Positions 51,451 to 60,442 of a stretch of DNA of 64,000 nt are shown in pieces (the first letter of the stretch is position 1; each line of letters opens with the position of its first letter). The DNA is taken from positions 1 through 64,000 of the forward strand of contig JAJPYE010000038.1 of the NCBI GenBank assembly GCA_021205095.1, read 5' to 3'. Made by a program: the position numbers and the translations under genes. This DNA is from Oscillospiraceae bacterium (GTDB lineage: Bacteria > Bacillota > Clostridia > Oscillospirales > Oscillospiraceae). The notes beneath the pieces were generated by a model, which was given only the letters and a program-made list of their open reading frames with translations, made no database searches and was not told the DNA's origin.

Positions 51451-51632
51451 GGAGCAAACGGAAGATGTGGAATAAAAACACCTGTTGTTGTGAACGAATG
51501 CTTTGCTCCCGGACTGTTCAAGTGACCGGGCGCTTAAACGCGCCTATATTTCCCCGGCAAATCATATCTGCGGCATAGGGATAGCATTACAGTCACTTAC
51601 AGTTCGGGAGCGCAAGCGGCCCGAACTTTTTT
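51451..51632 (+). promoter_or_regulatory. Cysteine-codon transcription attenuator of the nitrogenase-like operon
   Basis: Four RNA segments can pair in mutually exclusive ways. Segment 1, GGAGCAAA (51451-51458, holding the leader ORF Shine-Dalgarno), pairs perfectly with segment 2, TTTGCTCC (51502-51509). Segment 2 extended, GCTCCCGGACTGTTCAAGTG (51505-51524), pairs with segment 3, CACTTACAGTTCGGGAGC (51594-51611), over 18 bp with one G-U and a 2-nt bulge. Segment 3, AGTTCGGG (51601-51608), pairs with segment 4, CCCGAACT (51620-51627), followed by six T's, an intrinsic terminator. Three Cys codons of the leader ORF (51483-51491) sit just before segment 2. A ribosome stalled there would leave segment 2 free to form the antiterminator; a moving ribosome would cover it and let the terminator form. 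The pairings are seen; the mechanism is inferred by analogy with trp/his attenuators. Confidence 0.85.
51465..51578 (+). CDS. Cys-rich leader peptide (37 codons) of the attenuator
   Basis: This short ORF is missing from the ORF track. It starts with ATG 10 nt after AAGGAG and encodes 37 residues. Near the N-terminus it reads NTCCCERMLCSR, with three consecutive TGT codons (7-9) and one TGC (14). The stop TAG lies 22 nt before the terminator stem. Cysteine is normally a rare residue, so a cluster at this place fits a sensor of Cys-tRNA charging. The peptide itself probably has no function after translation. Poly-cysteine upstream ORFs controlling sulfur genes are known in mycobacteria; this would be a Clostridial case with a transcription terminator. 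Confidence 0.82.
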   Translation: MWNKNTCCCERMLCSRTVQVTGRLNAPIFPRQIISAA

Positions 51633-51792
51633 CTGCCCAGCACGGGTTGCTTAGGATTCAGATACAATTCAATACATAGCATTGACTGGACAAACCGGAG
51701 ATTCTTCCTAATTGTGGCAGAGGCCACAGAAGAAGGCTCTGGTTTTGTGATTTCTCAAAATTAATTCTTTGATTTACAAGGAGAATAAAAAT

Positions 51793-52911
51793 ATGAAGAT
51801 CAAACAATGGATAGCTGTTCTGCTGGCTGCAGCAGCCTTACTGATTCCGCTGACTGCCTGCGGCAGCTCGAATACAGATACTGCCACATCGAACGAAGAC
51901 GCAGAAACGCAGACTGCCGGTGACAACGCCGCCGCAGCAGAAAGTGATGATGAGACCACCGAAGACGAGGCCGAGGCCACAGAAATCAAGTGGAGCATTA
52001 CCATTCCCGGCGCCAGCGGCTCCCTGTGCAACTCCCCCACCTATCTTGCCTATGAGCTTGGCTATTTTGCGGAGGAAGGGATCGATGCAGAGCTGATCAC
52101 CGCAGACTTCGAGACGAAAAAGGTGGGACTGAATAACGGCACCATCAGCACGGTCAACGGAGACTTCCAGTATTTCCAGTCCATCGAGGCTGGGGTGGGT
52201 ATGACCATCGTAGGCGGTCTGCACCAGGGGTGCATCAAGCTGAACGTTTTGGCGGATTCCGATATTGAGACCGGGGCGGATCTGGAGGGCAAGACCATCG
52301 CCGTGGATGAGATAGGCGGCTCGCCCTATCAGGTGACAGTTTTGTGGCTGGCCCAGTATGGGCTGTCTGTGGATGATGTAAACATTGTGGCCTATAACGA
52401 CAGCTCTTTGGAGATCGAGGCGCTCAAGAGCGGTCAGGTGGACGTGGCCGCCGTGTGGGATCCCATCGCCACGATTTCCACCCAGGACGGCACCGTCCGC
52501 ACCATCTTGGACATTGGCACCGATGAGCCGTTTGCGGGGCATTTCTGCTGCTTCCTGTATGCTTCCACCAAGGTGGTGGAGGAGCAGCCGGAGCTGATCG
52601 CCGCAGAGCTGCGAGCCTATTATAAGGCCCAGAACTGGATCTATGAAAACCCGGAGGAGGCGGTGCGGATCGTCACCGAGAAAGGCTACGTCTCTCTGGA
52701 CGAGGAATACTTTGACATCGCCGTAGAGCTTGTGAAGAGCTACAGCTACCCCTCTACGGAGGCGTATGCAAACGGAGAGTGGGACATCGAAGGCGATATT
52801 GAATATTATGCCCAGGCTCTGTATGACGCGGGCTTTTTGACCACCGACCCGGAGGAATTCGTATCCATTGCCTACACGGAAATAGACCTAACTCTGGGAT
52901 TGGATGACTAA
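51793..52911 (+). CDS. SsuA/TauA-type solute-binding lipoprotein
   Basis: The ATG at 51793 follows AAGGAGAATAAAAAT and gives 372 residues. It has a lipoprotein signal (IAVLLAAAALLIPLTAC), an acidic Thr/Glu/Asp linker and a periplasmic-binding fold of the nitrate/sulfonate/taurine group (LAYELGYFAEEGIDAELI, then LEGKTIAVDEIGGSPYQV). This group captures sulfonates, sulfate esters, thiamine precursors or nitrate-like anions. Placed first in the nitrogenase-like sulfur operon, it should bring in an organosulfur compound. The ligand is unknown. It is regulated by the upstream attenuator and operator. Confidence 0.9.
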   Translation: MKIKQWIAVLLAAAALLIPLTACGSSNTDTATSNEDAETQTAGDNAAAAESDDETTEDEAEATEIKWSITIPGASGSLCNSPTYLAYELGYFAEEGIDAELITADFETKKVGLNNGTISTVNGDFQYFQSIEAGVGMTIVGGLHQGCIKLNVLADSDIETGADLEGKTIAVDEIGGSPYQVTVLWLAQYGLSVDDVNIVAYNDSSLEIEALKSGQVDVAAVWDPIATISTQDGTVRTILDIGTDEPFAGHFCCFLYASTKVVEEQPELIAAELRAYYKAQNWIYENPEEAVRIVTEKGYVSLDEEYFDIAVELVKSYSYPSTEAYANGEWDIEGDIEYYAQALYDAGFLTTDPEEFVSIAYTEIDLTLGLDD

Positions 52912-53017
52912 AGCATCGGCGCTGTTGCCCGCCGTCTCTCCCTAAAAGGAGGCGGCGGAGCAGCCGATTCTTTGGAAGGGCCTGACTGTTTCCCTGACAA
53001 GAAAGCGAGGGATATTT

Positions 53018-54070
53018 TTGCAAAAAACTCATTCAAACAATTCTGCCCATCACCCAGGAGCCGGGAACCTGACCGGGCAGCAGGTATCGGGAAGACGCCT
53101 GCTGGGGGCGGCAGTCTTTACCGTCTCCGGGTTCGGAATTGCCATTTTGTCTAACTGGCTGCTGCCACAAGTGGCGGAGACAACCAATGCCGTATATGAG
53201 GTGGGAGCTGTTACCCTGACGCGCAACAGCTTTTACAGACTGGTGCTTCTTGGTATCATGCTGATTTACGCCCTGGGCGGCGTGACGGCCTGGTTTAATG
53301 ATTCCCGCAGGCCCCGCTATGTAAAGCAGGCGGCCTTCCGTTTTGCCATGGGTATCGTGCTGGCGGTCTATGACCTGGTAGCGACCAAGCTGGCACTGAC
53401 GCCGCAGCCCTTCTTCCCTGGCCCGGCGGAGATACTGGAATCCTTTTTGTCTGATGGGAGCAATATTTTCAAAAATATGCTGTATTCCCTGCGGCTGTTC
53501 GGGGCGGGCTTTTTGCTGGGGACGCTTTTGGGCGTGTCCACAGGAATCCTGATCGGCTGGTTCCCCAGGGCGTACTACTGGATCTATCCTGTGCTGAAAA
53601 TCACCGGGGTTATTCCGGCGGTGGCCTGGATGCCCTTCGCTCTGACGGTATTCCCCACGGCTTTTTCGGCGGCGGTATTTCTCATTATTATATGCTCCTG
53701 GTTCACGGTGGCGTCTCAAACCAGCTTTGGAATACAGAATACGCCAAAAACGCAGCTTGAGGCGGCGCGAACGTTGGGAGGCAATACATTTTATCTTGTG
53801 TTCCATGTGGCTGTCCCTCAGGCCATGCCCCAGGTATTCACCGGCATTACCACCGCCTGCGCCAGCTCCTTCACCTGCCTGGTAATTGCGGAGATGATGG
53901 GCCAGCCCGGCGGCCTGGGATATTACATAAATATTGCCAAGGTCTGGGCAGCGTACCACAAGGTCTTTGCGGCTATTTTGGTCATGGCGATTTTGTTCAG
54001 CCTGATACTGGCGATCCTGGGCGCGGTGCGAAGCTATGTCCTGCGCTGGCAAAGGGGGCAGTTTAAATGA
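53018..54070 (+). CDS. SsuC/TauC-type ABC transporter permease
   Basis: The likely start is TTG at 53018, with GCGAGGG six bases upstream, giving 350 residues. It is longer than usual: two extra N-terminal helices (about residues 30-50 and 75-95) precede the standard permease core of the nitrate/sulfonate/taurine family. The EAA-type cytoplasmic loop reads EAARTLGGNTFYLVFHVAVPQ. The 106-nt gap after the binding protein holds only a short GC-rich stretch. The ATPase start overlaps its end (ATGA). Confidence 0.88.
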   Translation: MQKTHSNNSAHHPGAGNLTGQQVSGRRLLGAAVFTVSGFGIAILSNWLLPQVAETTNAVYEVGAVTLTRNSFYRLVLLGIMLIYALGGVTAWFNDSRRPRYVKQAAFRFAMGIVLAVYDLVATKLALTPQPFFPGPAEILESFLSDGSNIFKNMLYSLRLFGAGFLLGTLLGVSTGILIGWFPRAYYWIYPVLKITGVIPAVAWMPFALTVFPTAFSAAVFLIIICSWFTVASQTSFGIQNTPKTQLEAARTLGGNTFYLVFHVAVPQAMPQVFTGITTACASSFTCLVIAEMMGQPGGLGYYINIAKVWAAYHKVFAAILVMAILFSLILAILGAVRSYVLRWQRGQFK

Positions 54071-54861
54071 GCGATGTGATATTGGAGCTGAAGGGCATCG
54101 ACCGCATCTATACCGACGGAGACGACCCGGCCACGGCCACGACTGTGGAGGCCCTGCGGAACATTAATTTGCAGATATTCGAGGGGGAGTTTGTCTCCAT
54201 CATCGGCACCTCCGGCTGCGGCAAAACCACTATGCTTCGGCTCATTGGCGGACTGGATCAGCCTCAGGCGGGGCAGGTGCTGCTGCGGGGAAACCCTATC
54301 ACCGGGCCAGACCCGGAACGGGCCTATGTGTTCCAGCAAGGGAGTCTGTTTCCCTGGCTGACGGTGGAGCAGAATATCGCCGCCGGATTAAAGGCCCGCC
54401 ACGTCTATCGTCAGGAGAAGGATAAGATAGCGCAGTATATCCACCTCATCGGGCTGGAGGGCTTTGAAAAAGCTTATCCTCATCAGATCAGCGGCGGCAT
54501 GAATCAGCGGGTGGCCATCGCCAGGGCGCTCATCAATAACCCTGCGGTGCTTCTGATGGATGAACCTATGGGGGCGCTGGATACCTTCACCCGCGCCGAT
54601 TTGCAGGATAAGCTGCTGGAGATCTGGGAGCGGAATAAAACGACCATGATCCTGGTGACGCATGACGTGGACGAGGCCATCTACCTCTCCGACCGCATCG
54701 TCATTATGACGCCAAGGCCGGGAAAAATCAGCGAGGTGCTGCCTGTCAGGCTGCCCCATCCCCGTGACCGCGGCGGCGTGGAGTTCATGAATCTCCGGCG
54801 GGAGATATTGGATCGGTTTCACCTGGCCAGTGCGAACCCCCAGCCGGAATACTTCATTTGA
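54067..54861 (+). CDS. SsuB/TauB-type ABC transporter ATP-binding protein
   Basis: This 264-residue ATPase has Walker A GTSGCGKTT, Q-loop FQQGSLFPW, signature [15 protein letters not shown], Walker B LLMDEP and H-loop VTHDVDEA. The sequence following the Q-loop is typical of the nitrate/sulfonate group. It overlaps the permease gene by 4 nt. It completes the importer; no second permease is needed, as SsuC-type permeases form homodimers. Confidence 0.92.
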   Translation: MSDVILELKGIDRIYTDGDDPATATTVEALRNINLQIFEGEFVSIIGTSGCGKTTMLRLIGGLDQPQAGQVLLRGNPITGPDPERAYVFQQGSLFPWLTVEQNIAAGLKARHVYRQEKDKIAQYIHLIGLEGFEKAYPHQISGGMNQRVAIARALINNPAVLLMDEPMGALDTFTRADLQDKLLEIWERNKTTMILVTHDVDEAIYLSDRIVIMTPRPGKISEVLPVRLPHPRDRGGVEFMNLRREILDRFHLASANPQPEYFI

Positions 54862-54924
54862 TATAGATACCAAATTTCCGGCTGGGGGTCTGCAAGCCCG
54901 CCGGTCGGAAAAGGAGGTGAGCTT

Positions 54925-55287
54925 TTGGAATATCTTGTGGCGGTCTCCTCCAGCGACGGCACGATGGTGGATACGCATTTTGGGCGGACACGGGCGTTTC
55001 GCATTTTCAACGTGCGGGACAATGGGGCCTATGCACCGGTGGAGACGCGAATCGTTTCCGCGCCCTGCCGGGAGGGGGCACATGACCAGGCGGATATGAC
55101 GGCGGCGGTCAATGCGCTGTCTGACTGCCGGTATGTACTCAGCGCACAGATTGGCCCCGGCGCACAGACAGCGCTGCGGGCGCGGGGCATAACGCCTTTG
55201 GAAGTCACCCATCAGGTGAGCTATGCGCTGGAAAAAGTGATGCTCTACGACAAAAAATTTAAACATGACAAACATGAAAGGGACTAA
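54925..55287 (+). CDS. NifX/NifB-C-terminal-domain protein (Fe-S cofactor carrier type)
   Basis: This 120-residue protein starts with TTG after AAAGGAGGTGAGCTT. It is a single dinitrogenase iron-molybdenum cofactor biosynthesis domain: AVSSSDGTMVDTHFGRTRAFRIF at the start and RYVLSAQIGPGAQTALRARGI near the end. Such domains bind NifB-co or later cofactor precursors (NifX, NafY, the C-terminus of NifB). Here it is separate from NifB, which lacks this domain, so it could carry the NifB product to the NifDK-like enzyme. It lies 6 nt before nifH. The charged C-terminal tail (KKFKHDKHERD) is unusual. Confidence 0.85.
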   Translation: MEYLVAVSSSDGTMVDTHFGRTRAFRIFNVRDNGAYAPVETRIVSAPCREGAHDQADMTAAVNALSDCRYVLSAQIGPGAQTALRARGITPLEVTHQVSYALEKVMLYDKKFKHDKHERD

Positions 55288-56151
<864 letters not shown>

Positions 56152-56175
56152 ATCTGATAGACAGGAGGAGCATTT

Positions 56176-57114
56176 ATGGCACAGCTTGCACAAAAACTGA
56201 CAGACCTGGTGGGCAACACCCCGCTGCTTCAGCTCAATGCTTACGGCGCGGAAAAGGGCGTAGGCGCGAGACTGATCGCGAAGCTGGAATATTTTAACCC
56301 TGCCGGGAGCGTCAAGGATCGCATCGCGCTGGCGATGATAGAGGATGCGGAGGAGCGGGGGCTGATTGGCCCCGGAACGGTCATTATTGAGCCGACCTCC
56401 GGCAACACCGGCGTGGGGCTGGCCTTCGTGGCCGCCGCCAAGGGGTATCGCTGTATTCTGACCATGCCGGACACCATGAGTGTGGAGCGGCGGAAGCTGC
56501 TGGCCGCGCATCGGGCGGAGCTGGTGCTGACGCCGGGCGCCCAGGGGATGAAGGGCGCGATCCGCAAGGCGGAGGAGCTGGCCGCGCAGTTTCCCAATTC
56601 CTTCATACCGCAGCAGTTCAATAACCCCGCCAACGTGGCGGTGCATAAAAGGACCACGGCCCAGGAGATATTGAGAGATCTGGACGGCCAGGTGGATATT
56701 TTCGTGGCCGGTGTGGGAACCGGCGGCACTGTGACCGGCGTGGGAACGGCGCTGAAGGAGCATGACCCCAGTGCCTATATTGTAGCGGTGGAACCGTTTG
56801 GATCCCCGGTGCTGTCCGGCGGGCGGCCTGGCTCCCATAAGATTCAGGGCATTGGAGCAGGATTCGTCCCAAAAGTATACGATGCGGGCGTGGTGGATGA
56901 GATATTTCGTGTGCGGGACGAGGAGGCGTTTGAAACATCCCAGGATCTCTCCCGGACGGAGGGCTTGCTGGTGGGCATTTCCTCAGGCGCGGCGGTTTTC
57001 GCCGCCACGCAGCTTGCCCGCCGGAAGGAAAATCAGGGAAAGACCGTCGTGGCGCTGCTGCCCGACACCGGGGAGCGTTATCTGTCCACAGCGCTTTATG
57101 ATTGGATCCACTAA
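56176..57114 (+). CDS. cysK: Cysteine synthase (O-acetylserine sulfhydrylase)
   Basis: This 312-residue PLP enzyme has the PLP Lys47 in [12 protein letters not shown], the substrate loop TSGNTG and the phosphate-binding [10 protein letters not shown]. It makes cysteine from O-acetylserine and sulfide. Its place between nifH and nifK in one operon is a strong hint that the nitrogenase-like enzyme releases sulfide, or a thiol that leads to it. The ribosome binding site is ACAGGAGGAGCATTT, 24 nt after nifH. Confidence 0.95.
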   Translation: MAQLAQKLTDLVGNTPLLQLNAYGAEKGVGARLIAKLEYFNPAGSVKDRIALAMIEDAEERGLIGPGTVIIEPTSGNTGVGLAFVAAAKGYRCILTMPDTMSVERRKLLAAHRAELVLTPGAQGMKGAIRKAEELAAQFPNSFIPQQFNNPANVAVHKRTTAQEILRDLDGQVDIFVAGVGTGGTVTGVGTALKEHDPSAYIVAVEPFGSPVLSGGRPGSHKIQGIGAGFVPKVYDAGVVDEIFRVRDEEAFETSQDLSRTEGLLVGISSGAAVFAATQLARRKENQGKTVVALLPDTGERYLSTALYDWIH

Positions 57115-57161
57115 TACTGATTCACGAAAAATATAAGTCGATGCATTGGAGGTATTGCAGC

Positions 57162-57559
57162 ATGAGTATTCAGAAAATTTTGGAGCAGTTTGGCGGCCCG
57201 TTTTTCCTGGCGACCGTGGAGCAAGGGGAGCCCCGCGTCCGGCCTCTTGGACTGATTTTGGAGTATGAGGGCAGGCTTTATTTGGGCCTTGGCAGTCAGA
57301 AGGCAGGCTATCGCCAGCTTTTGGAGCAGCCGGCACTGGAGATTTCCGCTGTGGATGCCAATAAAAACTGGCTTCGTATTCGCGGAGAAGCGGTCTTTGA
57401 TGACAGCCCTGCGGTTTTGGCGGCGGTATATGAAAAATGCCCCACCTGGAGGCCCAGTACAGCGCTCCGGACGGCCCCCGGCTGAAGCCCTTTTACATCA
57501 AAAACGGCGTGGCGGAGATCGCCAGCCTCAGCGGCGAGTTTCAGTCGTTCACTTTTTGA
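57162..57559 (+). pseudogene. Pyridoxamine 5'-phosphate oxidase-like (FMN-binding) protein, frameshifted
   Basis: The ATG at 57162 (GGAGGTATTGCAGC) opens a reading frame typical of short FMN-binding split-barrel proteins: FLATVEQGEPRVRPLG and LYLGLGSQKAGYRQL. Near 57445-57450 the frame is lost. Removing one missing-base effect there (acctggag for an expected extra base) restores a normal C-terminus, EAQYSAPDGPRLKPFYIKNG through EFQSFTF, stopping at 57557-57559 with the next gene 15 nt later. The full protein would be about 132 residues, the family's usual length. Either a recent inactivating deletion, a sequencing error or programmed frameshifting explains it. The family uses flavin in small-molecule or heme redox reactions. 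Confidence 0.78.
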
Positions 57560-57574
57560 TGAGAGGAGCGCACA

Positions 57575-58915
57575 ATGAGCAAATTTGTAGACAGACCCCG
57601 GTATGGGTGCGCCCTGGCCGGTGCCTTGGCCCTGCTGCGGGCTATCCCCAGAACCATCCCTATCATCCACTCCTCCACCGGCTGCGGCTTCAACTGCTAT
57701 AACGGCATCAATCCCGGCGCAGGCTATCTGGGCGGCGGCTACTGCGGCGGAACGGCCACGCCCAGCAGCAATGTGGTGGAGCGTCATGTGGTATTTGGCG
57801 GGGAGGATCGGCTGCGGGAGCAGATTGCCTCCACGCTGGAGGTCATGGACGGCGATTTGTATGTGGTTGTCACCGGCTGTATGGTGGAGATGATCGGCGA
57901 CGACGTGCAGTCCGTGGCACAGGAGTTTCAGGATGAAGGCCAGCCGGTCATTGCGGTCAATACCCCCAGCTTTCAGGGAAATTCCTACTATGGTTATGAG
58001 CTTCTGTTTTCCGCCTTGGCGCAGGAGATTGTAAGAAAAACGGAGACGAAGAACCCTAAAAAGGTCAATGTGCTGGGACTGGTACCAGGTCAGGACGTGT
58101 TTTACAAGGGTAATCTCCGGGAGATAAAACGACTTCTGACTGACATTGGTCTGGAGGTCAATACCTTCGTGGGCGAGGGAGAAACGCTGGACAGCTTCAA
58201 AAACGCCGGAGATGCGGCGCTGAACATTGTCCTGTCCGATGTTCATGGGGTCAAGACCGCCCAGGTGTTCCAGCAGGTACACGGCATACCTTATATCACC
58301 ACAGGACTTCCTATTGGCTACTTCCAGACGGCGGACTTTCTCTACCAGGTGGCGGAACAGACCGGCGTAGAAAAATCCGCAGTGGATGCGGTTCTGGAGA
58401 GAGAGCGGGGCGTGTATTTCGATTATTTCGAGCGCGTTGCCGATATTTACAATGACATTGATATGCAGCGCTACGCGGTCATCGTGGCCGACTCCAACTA
58501 CGCTCCGGCGCTGAGCCGATTTGTGGCGGATGAGCTTGGGTGGCTGCCGGAGCTGGCGGTCATAACGGATTTTCTGGAGGAACATCATAAAACCGCGCTG
58601 GAAAAACGCTTTGACGGCTGGGAATCCGGCCTGCGGCCTGCGGTGCGGTTCGACACGGACGCGTCCTCCGTCCGACAGTATCTGGGCGAGCTGTGGCCCA
58701 GAGACCGCAACACCCGGTATTACGATGCCCTTGACCCTGGCTTTATCCTGGGGAGCGTTGTAGAACGGGAGCTTTCGGATGAATTTAATTTCCCGCTACT
58801 GCCTGTGGCGTTCCCTGTGACAAATCGGGTCATTTTTAACCGGGGCTACGCGGGCATACGAGGCGGTCTGACGCTGACCGAGGACATTTTTGGCGTTTTG
58901 GTAACGGCCAGATAA
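57575..58915 (+). CDS. Nitrogenase-like component 1 beta subunit (NifK-like)
   Basis: This 446-residue protein is shorter than NifK (about 520), lacking the long N-terminal extension. The P-cluster ligands are all there: Cys12 (RYGCALAG), Cys37 (HSSTGCGFN) and Cys102 (VTGCMVEMIGDD). The C-terminus (GYAGIRGGLTLTEDIFG) also matches the beta-subunit pattern. It should pair with the alpha-like subunit encoded 13 nt downstream in an (alpha beta)2 enzyme that receives electrons from NifH. The order K-then-D is reversed compared with nif operons. Its substrate is not N2 by my reading; see the alpha subunit. Confidence 0.87.
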   Translation: MSKFVDRPRYGCALAGALALLRAIPRTIPIIHSSTGCGFNCYNGINPGAGYLGGGYCGGTATPSSNVVERHVVFGGEDRLREQIASTLEVMDGDLYVVVTGCMVEMIGDDVQSVAQEFQDEGQPVIAVNTPSFQGNSYYGYELLFSALAQEIVRKTETKNPKKVNVLGLVPGQDVFYKGNLREIKRLLTDIGLEVNTFVGEGETLDSFKNAGDAALNIVLSDVHGVKTAQVFQQVHGIPYITTGLPIGYFQTADFLYQVAEQTGVEKSAVDAVLERERGVYFDYFERVADIYNDIDMQRYAVIVADSNYAPALSRFVADELGWLPELAVITDFLEEHHKTALEKRFDGWESGLRPAVRFDTDASSVRQYLGELWPRDRNTRYYDALDPGFILGSVVERELSDEFNFPLLPVAFPVTNRVIFNRGYAGIRGGLTLTEDIFGVLVTAR

Positions 58916-58928
58916 GGAGGAGTGTATC

Positions 58929-60434
58929 GTGAACCATACTATAGAGACCTCTGCCCCCGCGAGAGAGGAGCGGCTTCATGCCGGTATTGCCTTCGGTGGC
59001 ACCTGCGGAGAGCTGAAATGCAGTCTGAACCAGGGCGGCACCTGCCTGAGCGCCTCCAACCGCTCGTTTACGGAGACCTATGGGTGTCAATTCACCCTGA
59101 GCCTGGGCATTTTAAACACGCTGCGAAACGCTGTTGTCATCATGCACGGCCCTATTGGATGCGGCTTCTGCTCCACCAACACCATCGGCACGGGCAAAAG
59201 CTATAAGCGTCTGCGGGATCCCAATGCAGCGGGAACCATCTGGCTCAGCTCCAACATGGATGAAAACGACGTGATTGGCGGCGGCGAGGCGAAGCTGAAG
59301 GCGGCCGTTCTGTTTGCCGATCGGGAATACAGGCCGGAGATCATCGTGGTGGTCAGCTCCTGCGTTCCGGCTCTGATTGGGGACGATGTGGACACCATTC
59401 TGGAAAACTTGCAGGGAGATACCGCCGCCACTTTGGTGGCTTGCAACTGCGAGGGCTTTAAAACCAAGGTCATGGCCACTGCCTATGACGCAGCCTATAA
59501 CGGCATTATGAAAAGCGTCACCGAACCCTATGGCGAGTGGCGTCCCCTGACAGAGAGCGACCAGGACAAGGCGGATCGGGAATATCGCATCAGCCGGACA
59601 GTAAACGTGTTTAACGTCGGGTCTATGAGCCGGACGGATGAGCTGGAGCTGCAAAGACTGCTGAACGCGCTGGATCTGAACGTGAACTTCCTCCCCTGCT
59701 ATTCCGCGCCGGACGATTTTAAAACCAGCCTGGAGGCGGCGCTGAATGTTTCCATCTGCGGAACGCATGATGATTATTATCTGAAATACCTGAAGGAGAA
59801 CTTTGGTATCCCCTATCTGATCGACACCATACCCATTGGCAAAAAGAATATTGCCCGCTGGCTGCGGAAAGTCGCCGCGTTTTTCCATGAGGAGGAGAGG
59901 GCTGAGGCTCTGATCGCCATCGAGGAGACGGCGCTGGAGGAGGGGCTGGCGCCCTTCCGGGAGGAGCTGAAGGGCAAGCGGGTCTATATCGGCGGCGGGG
60001 AGGTGCGTGTGCTGGCAACTGCGTCCATCGCACAGGATCTTGGGATGGAGATTGTGGGCCTGAAGGGCCACCATGCCGACGAATTTCTGCTGCCGCTGTT
60101 TGAAACGCTGGAGGACGCGGAAAATATTCCCATTAACATCGCCACACAGCACCCCTTTGAGCAGGCGAACATCATTCAGCGGGTCAAGCCGGACGCGATC
60201 ATCATTCATACCGGCGGCAACAGCATTTCTGCCAAGCACGGTCTGCCGCTGCTGCCTCTGTTCAGCGCGTCCATCAACTATCTTGGCTACTCAGGAGAAT
60301 ATGAAATGGCCCGCCGCCTGAACCGCATTATGAAAAATCCCTCTCTGAACCGACACCTGAGCCAGAATTGCCCTAAGCCCTTTAAGCAGAGCTGGTATCA
60401 GGAAGATCCGTTCAAATATATCAAGGAAGGATAA
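58929..60434 (+). CDS. Nitrogenase-like component 1 alpha subunit (NifD-like)
   Basis: This 501-residue protein aligns by eye with NifD. P-cluster ligands Cys53 (YGCQF), Cys78 (HGPIGCG) and Cys145 (SSCVPALIGDD) are kept, as is Cys277 (NVSICGTHD), equivalent to the FeMo-co ligand Cys275. The second cofactor ligand, His442 in Azotobacter NifD (MHSWD), has no equivalent; the segment reads PLFSASINYLGYSGE. His195 (GHHIAND), needed to protonate N2 intermediates, aligns with Tyr (TAYDAAYN). This indicates a NifB-co-like cluster bound in a different active site, not N2 reduction. Methylthio-alkane reductases are nitrogenase-like enzymes that cleave C-S bonds for sulfur salvage, the best available model. 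The exact substrate is unknown. Confidence 0.86.
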   Translation: MNHTIETSAPAREERLHAGIAFGGTCGELKCSLNQGGTCLSASNRSFTETYGCQFTLSLGILNTLRNAVVIMHGPIGCGFCSTNTIGTGKSYKRLRDPNAAGTIWLSSNMDENDVIGGGEAKLKAAVLFADREYRPEIIVVVSSCVPALIGDDVDTILENLQGDTAATLVACNCEGFKTKVMATAYDAAYNGIMKSVTEPYGEWRPLTESDQDKADREYRISRTVNVFNVGSMSRTDELELQRLLNALDLNVNFLPCYSAPDDFKTSLEAALNVSICGTHDDYYLKYLKENFGIPYLIDTIPIGKKNIARWLRKVAAFFHEEERAEALIAIEETALEEGLAPFREELKGKRVYIGGGEVRVLATASIAQDLGMEIVGLKGHHADEFLLPLFETLEDAENIPINIATQHPFEQANIIQRVKPDAIIIHTGGNSISAKHGLPLLPLFSASINYLGYSGEYEMARRLNRIMKNPSLNRHLSQNCPKPFKQSWYQEDPFKYIKEG

Positions 60435-60442
60435 TTTTTGCC

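Noticed and set aside
51465-51520. Alternative leader ORF from the ATG at 51445 in another frame
   Set aside because: It lacks a Shine-Dalgarno sequence at proper distance and has scattered Cys codons. The ATG at 51465 has AAGGAG and the Cys cluster in the right place relative to the pairing segments.
51718-51750. Second terminator after the attenuator (CAGAG...CTCTGGTTTTG)
   Set aside because: The stem is only about 5 bp with a mismatch, so it is too weak to call.
51417-51792. SAM riboswitch or T-box in the leader of the sulfur operon
   Set aside because: I looked for T-box features (AGGGUGGNACCGCG-like sequence, specifier loop) and SAM-I core motifs and saw neither. The leader ORF with Cys codons and the alternative pairings explain the terminator better.
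57575-60434. Tetrapyrrole reductases (BchNB, ChlNB or CfbD type) instead of an organosulfur reductase
   Set aside because: These lack NifB and a complex cofactor and do not keep a full set of P-cluster cysteines with the cofactor Cys. Here both are present, together with nifB in the operon.
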